NCBI RefSeq assembly: GCF_000282215.1
Contig: NZ_AKJS01000072.1
Coordinates: 23,104 to 87,103, forward strand
Origin: Pseudomonas sp. GM21
Lineage (GTDB): Bacteria > Pseudomonadota > Gammaproteobacteria > Pseudomonadales > Pseudomonadaceae
DNA: 64,000 bases
Direction: 5' to 3'
Shown here: positions 42,994 through 51,662 of the stretch, piece by piece
Layout of the letters: each line of letters starts with the position of its first letter
Position numbering within the stretch: position 1 is the first letter of the stretch
Notes under the pieces: model-generated
Database searches by the model: none
Told to the model about the DNA's origin: nothing
Seen by the model: the letters and a program-made list of their open reading frames with translations, nothing else
Made by a program: the position numbers and the translations under genes

Positions 42994-43974
42994 ATGCAAT
43001 ATGTAAATCTGGGCCAGAGCGGCCTCAAGGTTTCTCGGCTTTGCCTGGGCTGCATGACCTACGGTGAGCCGGGACGCGGTACGCACGGATGGACCATGGA
43101 TGAAGCATCCAGCCGCCCTTTACTGCGTCAGGCGATCGAGCTTGGGATCAACTTCTTCGATACCGCCAATGGTTACTCGGACGGTACCAGCGAGGAAATC
43201 GTCGGTCGGGCCCTCAAAGACTTTGGTGTGCGTGAGGATTTTGTACTCGCCACCAAGGTGTACACCCCGATGCGCAAGGCGCCCAACAGTGGCGGGCTCT
43301 CGCGTAAAGCGATCATGCAATCGATTGACGACAGCTTGAGGCGACTGGGAACGGATTATGTCGACCTTTATCAGATTCACCGCTGGGACTATCACACCCC
43401 GATAGAAGAAACCCTCGAAGCGCTGCACGATATCGTCAAGGCCGGGAAAGTCCGCTACATCGGCGCCTCGTCGATGTACGCCTGGCAATTCGCCAAGGCG
43501 TTGTACACCGCAGAGCGCCATGGCTGGACGCGCTTTATCAGCATGCAGAACCATCTCAACCTGCTCAATCGTGAGGAGGAGCGGGAAATGCTGCCGCTCT
43601 GTGCCGCGGAAGGTGTAGGGGTAATCCCGTGGAGTCCCCTGGCACGTGGGCGTCTGACTCGGGACTGGAATGCCAGCAGTGAGCGCCAACAAAATGATGC
43701 CTTCGGCCGCACGCTGTATCAACAGACCGAGGAAGCCGACAGACGTGTTATCGAAGCGGTCGCACAAGTGGCCGAGCGCCGAGGCACCACGCGTGCGCAA
43801 GTCGCCATGGCCTGGTTGGCGCAAAAGTCGCAAGTCACGGCTCCCATCATCGGCGCCTCGAAGGTTGAACACCTCAATGATGCAGTCGCTGCGCTGACGC
43901 TGTCGTTGGATGCCAGTGAACGTGAGGAGTTGGAAGCAGCTTACATCCCACACTCCGTTGTAGGCTTCCAATAG
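42994..43974 (+). CDS. Aldo/keto reductase
   Basis: The 326-residue product has the catalytic set Asp (NFFDTAN), Tyr (GYSDGTSEE), Lys (ATKVYTP) and His (QIHRWDYHTP). It is very similar to the enzyme at 10203-11186. The ATG at 42994 follows AAAAAGGAGC at the right spacing. It is 31 bases after hupE and so may be cotranscribed, then is followed by a strong hairpin with T-run. It could reduce or oxidise a carbonyl linked with the NPN enzyme's product, but this is only context. Confidence 0.9.
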   Translation: MQYVNLGQSGLKVSRLCLGCMTYGEPGRGTHGWTMDEASSRPLLRQAIELGINFFDTANGYSDGTSEEIVGRALKDFGVREDFVLATKVYTPMRKAPNSGGLSRKAIMQSIDDSLRRLGTDYVDLYQIHRWDYHTPIEETLEALHDIVKAGKVRYIGASSMYAWQFAKALYTAERHGWTRFISMQNHLNLLNREEEREMLPLCAAEGVGVIPWSPLARGRLTRDWNASSERQQNDAFGRTLYQQTEEADRRVIEAVAQVAERRGTTRAQVAMAWLAQKSQVTAPIIGASKVEHLNDAVAALTLSLDASEREELEAAYIPHSVVGFQ

Positions 43975-43987
43975 GTTTGCCTGGGTT

Positions 43988-44022
43988 CCCGCTCGCACAC
44001 CGGTGTGAGTGGGGACATTTTT
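43988..44022 (+). terminator. Rho-independent terminator
   Basis: A stem of about 11 pairs (including two G-T) starts with CCCGCTCGCACAC and closes with GTGTGAGTGGG. It is followed by ACATTTTT. It lies right after the aldo/keto reductase stop and probably ends the nickel operon, before the thioesterase gene that starts 18 bases later. Confidence 0.7.
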
Positions 44023-44039
44023 AGTTTGGGGATTTATTC

Positions 44040-44492
44040 GTGACTAAAGAAATTGAGGCGCACCGCCTGTTGCTGGAAAACTATCCACACCACCTGCAGA
44101 TCGAAACTCAGTTTAGCGACATGGATGTTCATGGCCATATCAATAATCTATCGATCGGGCGTTATCTTGAAAGTGCCCGCGCCCGCTTCCAGATCGCTGT
44201 TTATGCCGGAAAAAAACTGTTTCAGCGCGATGCCGACTACGCGATGCTTCTGGTTGAAAGCAATATTCGCTTTCTGGCCGAATGCAATTTCCCGGATCCG
44301 GTCATAGTCGGTACCGCGTTGGGACGAATCGGCAACAGCTCTTATCAATTTCAGCACGGACTTTTTCAGAAGGGAATCTGCGTGGCCTTGGGCGAAGCAG
44401 TGATGGTATGCGCCCAACACGGCAAGCCAGTGGCCGTACCAGACGATGTTCGTGAACACATGCAGCCGATGTTGATTCGTGGTGCCCATTAG
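44040..44492 (+). CDS. 4-hydroxybenzoyl-CoA-thioesterase-type (hotdog) protein
   Basis: The 150-residue product starts at GTG. The motif QFSDMDVHGHINNLSIGRYLESARARF (residues about 23-49) is the thioesterase active-site region, with Asp and the following His/Asn. The length agrees with single-domain acyl-CoA thioesterases, which release CoA from short or aryl acyl-CoAs. The gene follows a terminator and needs its own promoter or readthrough. Its substrate is unknown. Confidence 0.85.
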   Translation: MTKEIEAHRLLLENYPHHLQIETQFSDMDVHGHINNLSIGRYLESARARFQIAVYAGKKLFQRDADYAMLLVESNIRFLAECNFPDPVIVGTALGRIGNSSYQFQHGLFQKGICVALGEAVMVCAQHGKPVAVPDDVREHMQPMLIRGAH

Positions 44493-44520
44493 TAATCAAT
44501 CCCCTCAATCCTGAAGATGA

Positions 44521-44592
44521 GCGGGGGCATCCCGTGGATGCCCCTTGGCACGTGGGCGTCTGACTCGCGATTGGGAATCGCCAGCAGTGCGT
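44521..44592 (+). pseudogene. Decayed fragment of an aldo/keto reductase gene
   Basis: This stretch is closely similar to 43624-43685 inside the aldo/keto reductase gene (the IPWSPLARGRLTRDW region), with single-base changes and indels that break the frame. GCACGTGGGCGTCTGACTCG is shared exactly. No start, stop or wider homology is seen. The rest of the 44493-44669 gap shows no other recognisable content. Confidence 0.75.
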
Positions 44593-44669
44593 GGATCGCC
44601 GACGCATCATCTACGCCGAGAAGCGCCACCCGCAAAATTTCGGGTTAAGTGGTTTACTGGGTGTCGAGT

Positions 44670-45668
44670 CTAAATCAACGCAGCCAACGCCGGAACCTCA
44701 GCCAGTGCTCGCAAGGCATCATTGAGATGGGTACACCCCAGCTCCCGGCGGAGCGCCACCGGCACCTGTTGGCGCAACTGGCACAGCGGCACGCCGATCA
44801 GGCGTGTGACATTGCCAGCCGCCGCCGGGCACTCCTGGTATGGCAGGACCCTTGGCTGCGCCATCAGGCCGAGGATTTTTCCACTGCATGCATCAGCAGT
44901 CGCTTGCAGGCCATATTCATGCACCGCGATACGCCCACCGTCGGGGCTACTGGCGCTGTCCTGAAACATGGCGTCGATCTGCAGACGGCCATCTTCGCGC
45001 CACACATCGATACGACGCGCCCGGCGCATGTTCACACCGTTGCTCCCCGGCAGCTTGTGCCAGCCCGGCGGGTCATCCGGGTGCGCAAGCGCGGAAACTG
45101 CCCTGGCGTCATGCAATTCGCCGCGAATATCGGTAATGGCCGAGGAGCCTTCGGCAAATCCGGTGCACACGCCGGTCATGCGGCTACGACGCTGCTCCAG
45201 CGCCAGAGCATCGGAACTCGGAATAAATTGGCTCAACCAGCCATCCCCCCAACGCGACCAGGCCCAATTGGCCACCAGGCTGGCACCCGCCAGGTCGTCG
45301 AGCAGCAGGTATAAGGGCGTACTGTTGGCCAGGTCCTCGGCCAGTGCGTCATCGAGGGCTTTGCGCAGTTGGCTGCCGGCATTGAGCCCAACCAGCGCGG
45401 CGGTCGCTGGCCGAGCCGGCACGGTGCTGAGTCGGACTATCTCACGCTCGTTGCTAACCACTGCCTCGAAGCGCTGCAAGGCCAGGATCTGCGGTGCACT
45501 GTCGGGGCCATCACTGTAGATGTCACGGGCAATTCCGTGAAAATGTCCGGCGCTCCCGTAACCCTGCGGCCAGAACACGTCGATCGATGAGGTACGCCTG
45601 ACGGAGGCCGGTCGACGCAGGGGAGCATGGCCTAAAGGGCCAAGTGTACGGGCCAGTAAATCACTCAT
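44670..45668 (-). CDS. DUF2889 family protein
   Basis: The 332-residue product fits DUF2889 by its overall layout: early VRRTSSIDVFWPQGYGSAG and FHGIARDIYSDG, central FAEGSSAI, and a terminal CTHLNDALRALAEVP. The function of this family is not known. Members are often near beta-oxidation-type catabolic genes. It is just downstream of a hydrolase gene on the same strand (12 bases apart) and likely cotranscribed. Confidence in the family name is moderate because no alignment could be run. Confidence 0.62.
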   Translation of the reverse strand: MSDLLARTLGPLGHAPLRRPASVRRTSSIDVFWPQGYGSAGHFHGIARDIYSDGPDSAPQILALQRFEAVVSNEREIVRLSTVPARPATAALVGLNAGSQLRKALDDALAEDLANSTPLYLLLDDLAGASLVANWAWSRWGDGWLSQFIPSSDALALEQRRSRMTGVCTGFAEGSSAITDIRGELHDARAVSALAHPDDPPGWHKLPGSNGVNMRRARRIDVWREDGRLQIDAMFQDSASSPDGGRIAVHEYGLQATADACSGKILGLMAQPRVLPYQECPAAAGNVTRLIGVPLCQLRQQVPVALRRELGCTHLNDALRALAEVPALAALI

Positions 45669-45680
45669 GGGTTGCTCCAG

Positions 45681-46616
45681 TTATGGGTCTTGTTCGAGGA
45701 ACTCATCAATGAGGGCTGCCAGCTCGTGTGGTGCATCATGCTGCAGGTTGTGGCCGGCAGCGTCCAACAGCACCGCTCGCGAATCGGTAACGCAATCAAA
45801 GCGGCGCTGCAATGTCGCCTCATGCTCTTTGAAGGCCTGGGTGACGAACGAGTCCGCACCGCGCACGAACAGCACTCGGGCAGTGATTTGGGACAGCAAG
45901 GTCTCAAACTGCTCAGGATGCGGAAAAATCGGAATGAAACTGAAGGTTTTGACGTCGGCCGCAATGCGCATGCCTCCAGCCGGATCAGGCTCAACAAAGT
46001 GCCGGGCAAGAAAATCGGCCTGGGCCTGATCGATGCGCGGATTTTTTCGAAGCATTCGCCGCGCCAGGCTGGCCACATCCGGCAAATGTACAGTACGGCC
46101 CTCGCCCGGCCGGGCGAGGGAGTCCAGCCAGCTGCCAATACGGGTACCCAGGGTCGCCAGATGGTTTGGAAACGTCCCGAAGCCTTCGAGGTTGATGAAG
46201 CTGCGAATACGTGTGGGTCGGACACCGGCATACACGTTGCAGATGTTGGCGCCCATGCTGTGTGCCACTAGTCGTACCGGCTCATCCGGGCTGACCTGAT
46301 CGAGAAAGGCTTCGAGATCGGCCAGGTACTCGGTGAAGGCGTAGTGTGCACGCCGTTCGCTCAATCCAAAACCGGCCCAATCGGGCGCGATAATGTTCCA
46401 GTCCTGCTGCAACTGGTCGACCAAAAATTGCCAGGTGGCCGAATTGTCCATCCAGCCATGCAGCAACACGAGCAGTGGTGCGTGCGGTGAGCCCCAACGG
46501 CGCAGGTGGAGGCGACTTCCGCGCACCTCGATATATTCCGAGCGTGATACGCGCTTCGCGCAGTAATCTCTTGTGTCCTCGGAACACATCCCGGTCGAAG
46601 ACAGGGTTTCAATCAC
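45681..46616 (-). CDS. Alpha/beta hydrolase
   Basis: The 311-residue product has the hydrolase fold motifs: oxyanion-hole HGW at 53-55, nucleophile Ser120 in VAHSMGAN, and a terminal His in DAAGHNLQHDAP. The N-terminal 25 residues are variable and may be partly untranslated. It could cleave esters, lactones or thioesters, and its position opposite the alcohol dehydrogenase operon suggests use in the same route, such as hydrolysing a Baeyer-Villiger lactone. The exact substrate is unknown. Confidence 0.88.
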   Translation of the reverse strand: MIETLSSTGMCSEDTRDYCAKRVSRSEYIEVRGSRLHLRRWGSPHAPLLVLLHGWMDNSATWQFLVDQLQQDWNIIAPDWAGFGLSERRAHYAFTEYLADLEAFLDQVSPDEPVRLVAHSMGANICNVYAGVRPTRIRSFINLEGFGTFPNHLATLGTRIGSWLDSLARPGEGRTVHLPDVASLARRMLRKNPRIDQAQADFLARHFVEPDPAGGMRIAADVKTFSFIPIFPHPEQFETLLSQITARVLFVRGADSFVTQAFKEHEATLQRRFDCVTDSRAVLLDAAGHNLQHDAPHELAALIDEFLEQDP

Positions 46617-46793
46617 AGCACTCTCCTCAATGAAATGGCACCCTAGCGAATATCATAGCGCGCTAACAACATAATGATACACATGTTTAAAGCGCTGCCC
46701 TGATGGTGAAGCTTGATGCGTATTAGTTCAAATGATATACATGATTAAAGCTTTCCCCCCGCCACCACAGAAAACAACAAGGAATACTGGCAC
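46617..46793. promoter_or_regulatory. Divergent promoter region with operator-like element
   Basis: The gap between the leftward hydrolase and rightward alcohol dehydrogenase is AT-rich. AATGAT-ATAC-ATGATT at 46731-46746 has one mismatch to a 6-4-6 inverted repeat and is almost the same as 3320-3335. Other ATGATA/ATATCAT half-sites lie at about 46650-46680. Confidence 0.45.
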
Positions 46794-47900
46794 ATGAAGA
46801 TCCAAGCAGCCTTGGCGTTCGCCAGCAACGGCCCCCTGAGTATCGAAACGGTTGAAATGGCCGAGCCCGGCCCCCAACAGATCATGGTCAGAGTGGTCGC
46901 CACCGGACTGTGCCATACCGACCTCAACGTACTGGCGAACCCGGCAATGCCCTGGCCTGTGCTGTTCGGTCATGAAGGCGCTGGCGTCGTTGAAAAGGTT
47001 GGCAGCCAAGTGAGTAAAGTGGCAGTAGGTGATCACGTCATCATGACCACCTCGTCCTGTGGCAAGTGCCCGTCATGCCTGACCGCCAATCCCTCCTACT
47101 GCACCAGCTTTCGCGCGTTGAACATGTCCGGCGGGAAAACCTGCGACGGTGGTTGCACGCACCAGCACGATGCCAAGCCAGTGTTCGCCGGTTTCCTTGG
47201 CCAATCTTCGTTCGCCAGCCATTTGCTCACCGGCGAGCGCAACGTGGTCAAGATCGATGCAGATCTGCCGCTGGATGTACTGGCGCCACTGGGCTGCGGT
47301 ATCCAGACAGGCGCTGGCGCGGTGCTCAATACGCTGCGAGTACGCGCAGGTTCCAGTCTTGTTGTGTTCGGTGCCGGTGGTGTTGGGCTGTCCGCCCTGA
47401 TGGCGGCAAAGATTGCTGGCTGCAAACAGCTGATCGTGGTCGATAAAGTGCAGAGCCGTCTGGACCTGGCCGAGGAACTGGGTGCCACCCACGTGATCAA
47501 TGCCGGCAATACCGACGCCGTGGCGGCGATCCAAGAGATCACCGGCGGCGGCGCCGACTATTGCGTCGAGGCGACGGGTGTGCCGGTGGTCATGCAGCAG
47601 GCCATCTCTGCCCTAGGCATCGGCGGCAACGTGGTACTGGTCGGCGTGGCCGGCTCCCAGGCCAGCATCTCGTTCAGCCCCACCGATGTGCAAAGCAAGA
47701 ATATCAAGATCCAGGGCAGCATCATGGCCGGCATCGGCGGCGTACCGGACCTGTTCATCCCGCAATTGATCGGCTATTGGAAGGCTGGCCTGCTCCCTGT
47801 GGAAAAACTGATTCGCTACTACTCCTTCGATCAGATCAACCAAGCGATCCACGATGCCCACGACGGCAGCGCGATCAAACCCGTCCTGCGCCTGCCTTGA
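46794..47900 (+). CDS. Zinc-dependent alcohol dehydrogenase (benzyl-alcohol-dehydrogenase-like)
   Basis: The 368-residue product has catalytic-zinc ligands C40 and H60-E61 and structural-zinc cysteines C89, C92, C95 and C103, followed by NAD motif GAGGVG. It resembles benzyl-alcohol/aryl-alcohol dehydrogenases in length and in the GLCHTDLNVL pattern, and is a paralogue of the enzyme at 8656. The aldehyde dehydrogenase follows 10 bases later, so the two likely convert a primary alcohol to an acid in sequence. Confidence 0.9.
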   Translation: MKIQAALAFASNGPLSIETVEMAEPGPQQIMVRVVATGLCHTDLNVLANPAMPWPVLFGHEGAGVVEKVGSQVSKVAVGDHVIMTTSSCGKCPSCLTANPSYCTSFRALNMSGGKTCDGGCTHQHDAKPVFAGFLGQSSFASHLLTGERNVVKIDADLPLDVLAPLGCGIQTGAGAVLNTLRVRAGSSLVVFGAGGVGLSALMAAKIAGCKQLIVVDKVQSRLDLAEELGATHVINAGNTDAVAAIQEITGGGADYCVEATGVPVVMQQAISALGIGGNVVLVGVAGSQASISFSPTDVQSKNIKIQGSIMAGIGGVPDLFIPQLIGYWKAGLLPVEKLIRYYSFDQINQAIHDAHDGSAIKPVLRLP

Positions 47901-47910
47901 GGAAGAGACC

Positions 47911-49251
47911 ATGAGCATCGATAACATCAACCACCGCATCGAACGCCTGTTCGCACTTCAACGCGCCAGCCGCGTGGCCCGCAAACAGGAAGGCGCCGAC
48001 GTCCGCACGGCCAAGCTGGCACGTCTGAAAGACGCCATCGTGGCCCGCATCCCGCAGATTGAACAAGCCCTGTACGAAGACCTGCGCAAGACCCCCAACG
48101 GTGGCAAAGGCGGCGAGATCCCCGCGGTGCTGGGTGAAATCACCACGGCCATCGCCCATCTGGATGAATGGATGGCGCCCAAACCCGTTGCCCAATCGTC
48201 TTACCTGCCCAACACCGCCGCGCATATCCAGTACGAGCCACGGGGCGTCGTGCTATTGCTGGGCGCCTGGAACTTTCCATTTGCCCTGGTCATGGCGCCC
48301 CTGGTGGCAATCATTGCCGCTGGCAACAGCGCCATCGTCAAACCCAATGAGCTGCAGCCAGCCACCTGCGCGGTGATTGCCGAACTGCTCGGGTCGGTAT
48401 TCGACGAGCAGGACGTGGCCGTGGTGGAAGGCGGTATCGATGTCGCAGAGTCCTTGCAGGAGCTGCCATTTGACCATGTGTTCTTTACCGGCAGTCCGGC
48501 TGTGGGCAAGCGGGTCATGGCCGCCGCCGCGCGACATTTGACCTCAGTCACCCTGGAGTTGGGCGGAAAATGCCCGGCCATTCTCGACAGCGGGTATGAC
48601 CTCAAGGAAGCTGCCGCCAAGGTGGTGGGCGCCAGATTCATGAATGCCGGACAACTGTGCCTGTCAGTGGACCACGTCTGGGTGCCTCGTGCGCACCATG
48701 AAGAGTTCTGCACATTATTGGCCGCATTCATCGAGCAGATGTTTTATGTCAATGGCGAGCTGAGCCTTGAGCGCTTGCCGCACATCGTCAACACCCGCAA
48801 CTTCGAGCGGGTGCTGGGTTATATCGAAGACGCTCGCCAGCGCGGTGCGCGGGTGCTGCGAGGTGGCCAGTCCGAGCCTGAGAGCCTGACCATCCACCCG
48901 ACGCTGCTGACGGATGTGCCGCTGGACGCGCACATCATGCAGGAAGAGATCTTCGGCCCGTTGCTGCCGGTTCTGGCGTATGACAATCTCGACGAGGTCA
49001 TTGCGCAAGTCGACAGCACAGGCAAGCCTCTGGCGATGTACATTTTCAGTCACGATCAGACTTTCGTCGACCAGGTATTGCTGGGCACTTCCTCCGGAGG
49101 CGTCACGGTCAATAACGTTATGATGCACTTCGTCGAGAAGAACCTGCCGTTCGGTGGGGTGAACGGCAGCGGCATGGGGCGCTACCATGGCAATGCCGGC
49201 TTCCTCGAACTGTCCAATGCCCGCTCGGTATTGATCCAGCAGAGCGCCTGA
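47911..49251 (+). CDS. Aldehyde dehydrogenase
   Basis: The 446-residue product has the catalytic Glu217 in LELGGK and catalytic Cys250 in NAGQLCLS. The shortened N-terminus and length match the coniferyl/fatty-aldehyde-type (class 3) dehydrogenases. The start at 47911 follows GAGGAAGAG. It oxidises an aldehyde to an acid with NAD(P)+. It follows the alcohol dehydrogenase and may process the alcohol formed by the P450. Confidence 0.9.
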   Translation: MSIDNINHRIERLFALQRASRVARKQEGADVRTAKLARLKDAIVARIPQIEQALYEDLRKTPNGGKGGEIPAVLGEITTAIAHLDEWMAPKPVAQSSYLPNTAAHIQYEPRGVVLLLGAWNFPFALVMAPLVAIIAAGNSAIVKPNELQPATCAVIAELLGSVFDEQDVAVVEGGIDVAESLQELPFDHVFFTGSPAVGKRVMAAAARHLTSVTLELGGKCPAILDSGYDLKEAAAKVVGARFMNAGQLCLSVDHVWVPRAHHEEFCTLLAAFIEQMFYVNGELSLERLPHIVNTRNFERVLGYIEDARQRGARVLRGGQSEPESLTIHPTLLTDVPLDAHIMQEEIFGPLLPVLAYDNLDEVIAQVDSTGKPLAMYIFSHDQTFVDQVLLGTSSGGVTVNNVMMHFVEKNLPFGGVNGSGMGRYHGNAGFLELSNARSVLIQQSA

Positions 49252-49267
49252 GCACCTTCAAGGAACG

Positions 49268-50209
49268 ATGAACATGGCTCTTGATCCGCAAATGCAAGGT
49301 CTGCTGGACGCCTTCGGCGCCCTGAAATTGCCGCCTTATGAGGAATTAACCGCCGAGACCTTCCGGGTCCTGGCGGATGCCAAGCGCGTCACCCGTGGCC
49401 AGAGCGAGACCGTAGCCGAGGTCAGTGATCGCCTGATCCCTGGCAACGGTCCGGATATCAAGGTTCGGCTGTATCGGCCACACGCTGAAGGCGTGCTCCC
49501 GGCACTGGTGTATTTTCACGGCGGCGGTTTCGTGCTGGGCGATCTGGACAGCCACGACAATCTCTGCCGCGCCCTGAGCAACGGGCTGGGCGCGCTGGTC
49601 GTGGCCGTGGATTACCGACGCGCACCGGAAGCCAGGTTCCCGGCGGCATTCGATGACGCATGGGATGCTCTGAAATGGGTGGCCGAGCATGTCGGCGAAC
49701 TCGCTATCGACCCATCACGACTGATGGTCGGCGGCGACAGTGCCGGCGCTAATCTGGCGGCCAACGTCTGCCTCAAGGCCCGCGATAACAACGGCCCAGC
49801 CATTGCGCATCAGTTGTTGTTCTACCCCGTTTGCGATAACGATCTGAGCCGTGACTCCTACCGCGAAATGGGCAGTGGTTATTTCCTTGAGACAGAAATG
49901 ATGCGCTGGTTCTGGGAGCAGTATCTGGGTGCACCGGAAGATGCCGACAAGCCTTACTGCTGCCCACTCAAGGCCACCGACCTGAGCAACCTGCCGGCCG
50001 CGACCCTGGTGGTTGGCGGTTACGACCCACTCAAGGATGAAGGCCTGGCGTACATAGAGCGTCTGGGGCTGGCGGGCAATTCGGTTCACAGCATAGTCTA
50101 TCCCGGTGCCATTCACGGTTTCATGAGCTACATCGGAATGCTCAAGCTTTCCGATCAGGCCCTGAACGAGACCGTCGATGCACTGCAGACTGCGCTGGCT
50201 CGACACTGA
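49268..50209 (+). CDS. HSL-type alpha/beta hydrolase/esterase
   Basis: The 313-residue product has the oxyanion motif HGGG at 84-87 and nucleophile Ser158 in GGDSAGAN. A later Asp (YDPLKDEGL) and His (GAIHGF) complete the triad. This is the hormone-sensitive-lipase-type esterase family, acting on short acyl esters or terpene esters. It is the third gene of the alcohol/aldehyde dehydrogenase set, with a 16-base gap. An ester-cleaving role at pathway entry is possible. Confidence 0.9.
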   Translation: MNMALDPQMQGLLDAFGALKLPPYEELTAETFRVLADAKRVTRGQSETVAEVSDRLIPGNGPDIKVRLYRPHAEGVLPALVYFHGGGFVLGDLDSHDNLCRALSNGLGALVVAVDYRRAPEARFPAAFDDAWDALKWVAEHVGELAIDPSRLMVGGDSAGANLAANVCLKARDNNGPAIAHQLLFYPVCDNDLSRDSYREMGSGYFLETEMMRWFWEQYLGAPEDADKPYCCPLKATDLSNLPAATLVVGGYDPLKDEGLAYIERLGLAGNSVHSIVYPGAIHGFMSYIGMLKLSDQALNETVDALQTALARH

Positions 50210-50232
50210 CCCATAACAAAAACCGACCGCGT

Positions 50233-50260
50233 GCGGGCAGCTTGAGTTTGAGCTGCCCGC
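50233..50260. terminator. Hairpin between convergent genes
   Basis: GCGGGCAGCT and AGCTGCCCGC form a perfect 10-base stem around an 8-base loop. On the leftward strand it is followed by a T-rich stretch, so it is a good terminator for the ferredoxin reductase. It probably serves the rightward esterase operon too. Confidence 0.65.
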
Positions 50261-50278
50261 CGTTGAGAAATGCAGCAG

Positions 50279-51517
50279 TCAGACCAGCTCTTTCAACTTG
50301 GTGCCCTCGTCCGCCAACTGCGCAACCTGGACTGCCACGCGCTGCTGGATCAACCGGCGAGCCTGCATGAACTCCGCCGGACGGCCTACGCAGTCGACAG
50401 CAATCACCTTCCCGTCCTTGAGGTAAAACGCACTGAACTGACCCTCAGCCGGTGCGCCACGCAAGATGAACTGGTCATGCCCTTCGGACAGGCCAGCCAT
50501 TTGCAACTTCAACCCATATTGATCCGACCAGAACCAGGGCAAAGCCTCCAACTGCTGTTGCTGCCCACACAGGTTGGCAGCGATGCAACGGGCATGCTCA
50601 TTGGCGTTGGGCACGGACTCCAGGCGCATGCGCCGACCAAAAAAGCCGCATGGATGGTTAGCGCAGTCTCCGGCGGCATAGATGTGTGGATCGCTGGTCC
50701 TGCAGCCGTTGTCGATACGGATACCATTTTCCAGCGCCAAGCCGGCCTGCTCGGCCAGTTCAGTGTTTGGAATCAGCCCCACACCGACGATCACTTGATC
50801 GGCTGCAATGACCCGGCCATCGTCCAGCAGCACCGCTGCGACTTTCTTGCCCGTGGCGTCGGCCTGGAAGCCGACGACCGCCGCATTGGTCATCACATTC
50901 ACGCCGTGACGGCGATGAAGTTTCTCGTAGAACTCCGACAGTTGCGGTGCCGTGACTCTGGCCAGCACTCGCTCGGCCTGTTCCAGCACGGTAACAACCT
51001 GCCCCGATTCGCTGGCGACTGCCGCCACTTCCAGCCCAACGTAACCTCCGCCGACGATGACCAGATGCTGTCCGACTTGCATCGCTTCGCGAATGGCCAA
51101 CACATCCTGTTGAGTGCGCAAAACATCAATACCCGTCAGTTCAGACCCCGGCAATGCCAGGCGTCGCGCCCTTCCGCCGGTGGCCAGCACCAACTTGCCG
51201 TAACCCAGGCGACTGCCATCGTCCAACTCGACCTGACGCAAATCCGGCAACACCCGCACCACCCGGGTGCTCAGCCGGGTTTCGATCGAAGCTTGCTCGT
51301 AGGCAGTCGCTGGCCACAGCTGCAGCGACTCGAGGGAGACCTCGCCACGCAAGAACTGCTTGGATAGTGGGGGACGCTGGTAAGGCAATACCGGTTCATC
51401 ACTGATCAGCAGCACACTACCCGCGAACCCCTGCTGACGCAGGGCAAACGCCGTTTGTGCGGCGGCCTGCCCGCCACCGACGATCAGCACCTCATAGACC
51501 TTGGTTGACCCGGACAT
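50279..51517 (-). CDS. NAD(P)H-dependent ferredoxin reductase (putidaredoxin-reductase-like)
   Basis: The 412-residue product has an N-terminal FAD motif GGGQAAAQTAFALRQ and a second pyridine-nucleotide motif VGGGYVGLEVA (about 156-166), followed by the reductase C-terminus. IYAAGDCANH is the conserved FAD-ribityl motif. It resembles reductases that pass electrons from NADH to a [2Fe-2S] ferredoxin and a P450. The P450 gene starts divergently 145 bases away and the ferredoxin is downstream of it, so the three form a complete class I system. Confidence 0.9.
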   Translation of the reverse strand: MSGSTKVYEVLIVGGGQAAAQTAFALRQQGFAGSVLLISDEPVLPYQRPPLSKQFLRGEVSLESLQLWPATAYEQASIETRLSTRVVRVLPDLRQVELDDGSRLGYGKLVLATGGRARRLALPGSELTGIDVLRTQQDVLAIREAMQVGQHLVIVGGGYVGLEVAAVASESGQVVTVLEQAERVLARVTAPQLSEFYEKLHRRHGVNVMTNAAVVGFQADATGKKVAAVLLDDGRVIAADQVIVGVGLIPNTELAEQAGLALENGIRIDNGCRTSDPHIYAAGDCANHPCGFFGRRMRLESVPNANEHARCIAANLCGQQQQLEALPWFWSDQYGLKLQMAGLSEGHDQFILRGAPAEGQFSAFYLKDGKVIAVDCVGRPAEFMQARRLIQQRVAVQVAQLADEGTKLKELV

Positions 51518-51662
51518 CTCTGTGCTCCCTTGATGAATTGGCTCTTGTTCAAATCACAATAATCATCTATAAGATACAAATCAATAGCAGTGAATCAAAC
51601 ACTGATACTCAACTGCCGATTTATCTCAACCCGCCAACAAGCCAACAAGAAGAGGCTCAACA
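51518..51662. promoter_or_regulatory. Divergent promoter of the P450 system with operator-like element
   Basis: The 145-base region contains AATCAT-CTAT-AAGATA at 51561-51576, a variant of the 16-base operator-like motif, with surrounding AT-rich sequence. No other feature is seen. It would control both the ferredoxin reductase and the P450. Confidence 0.4.
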
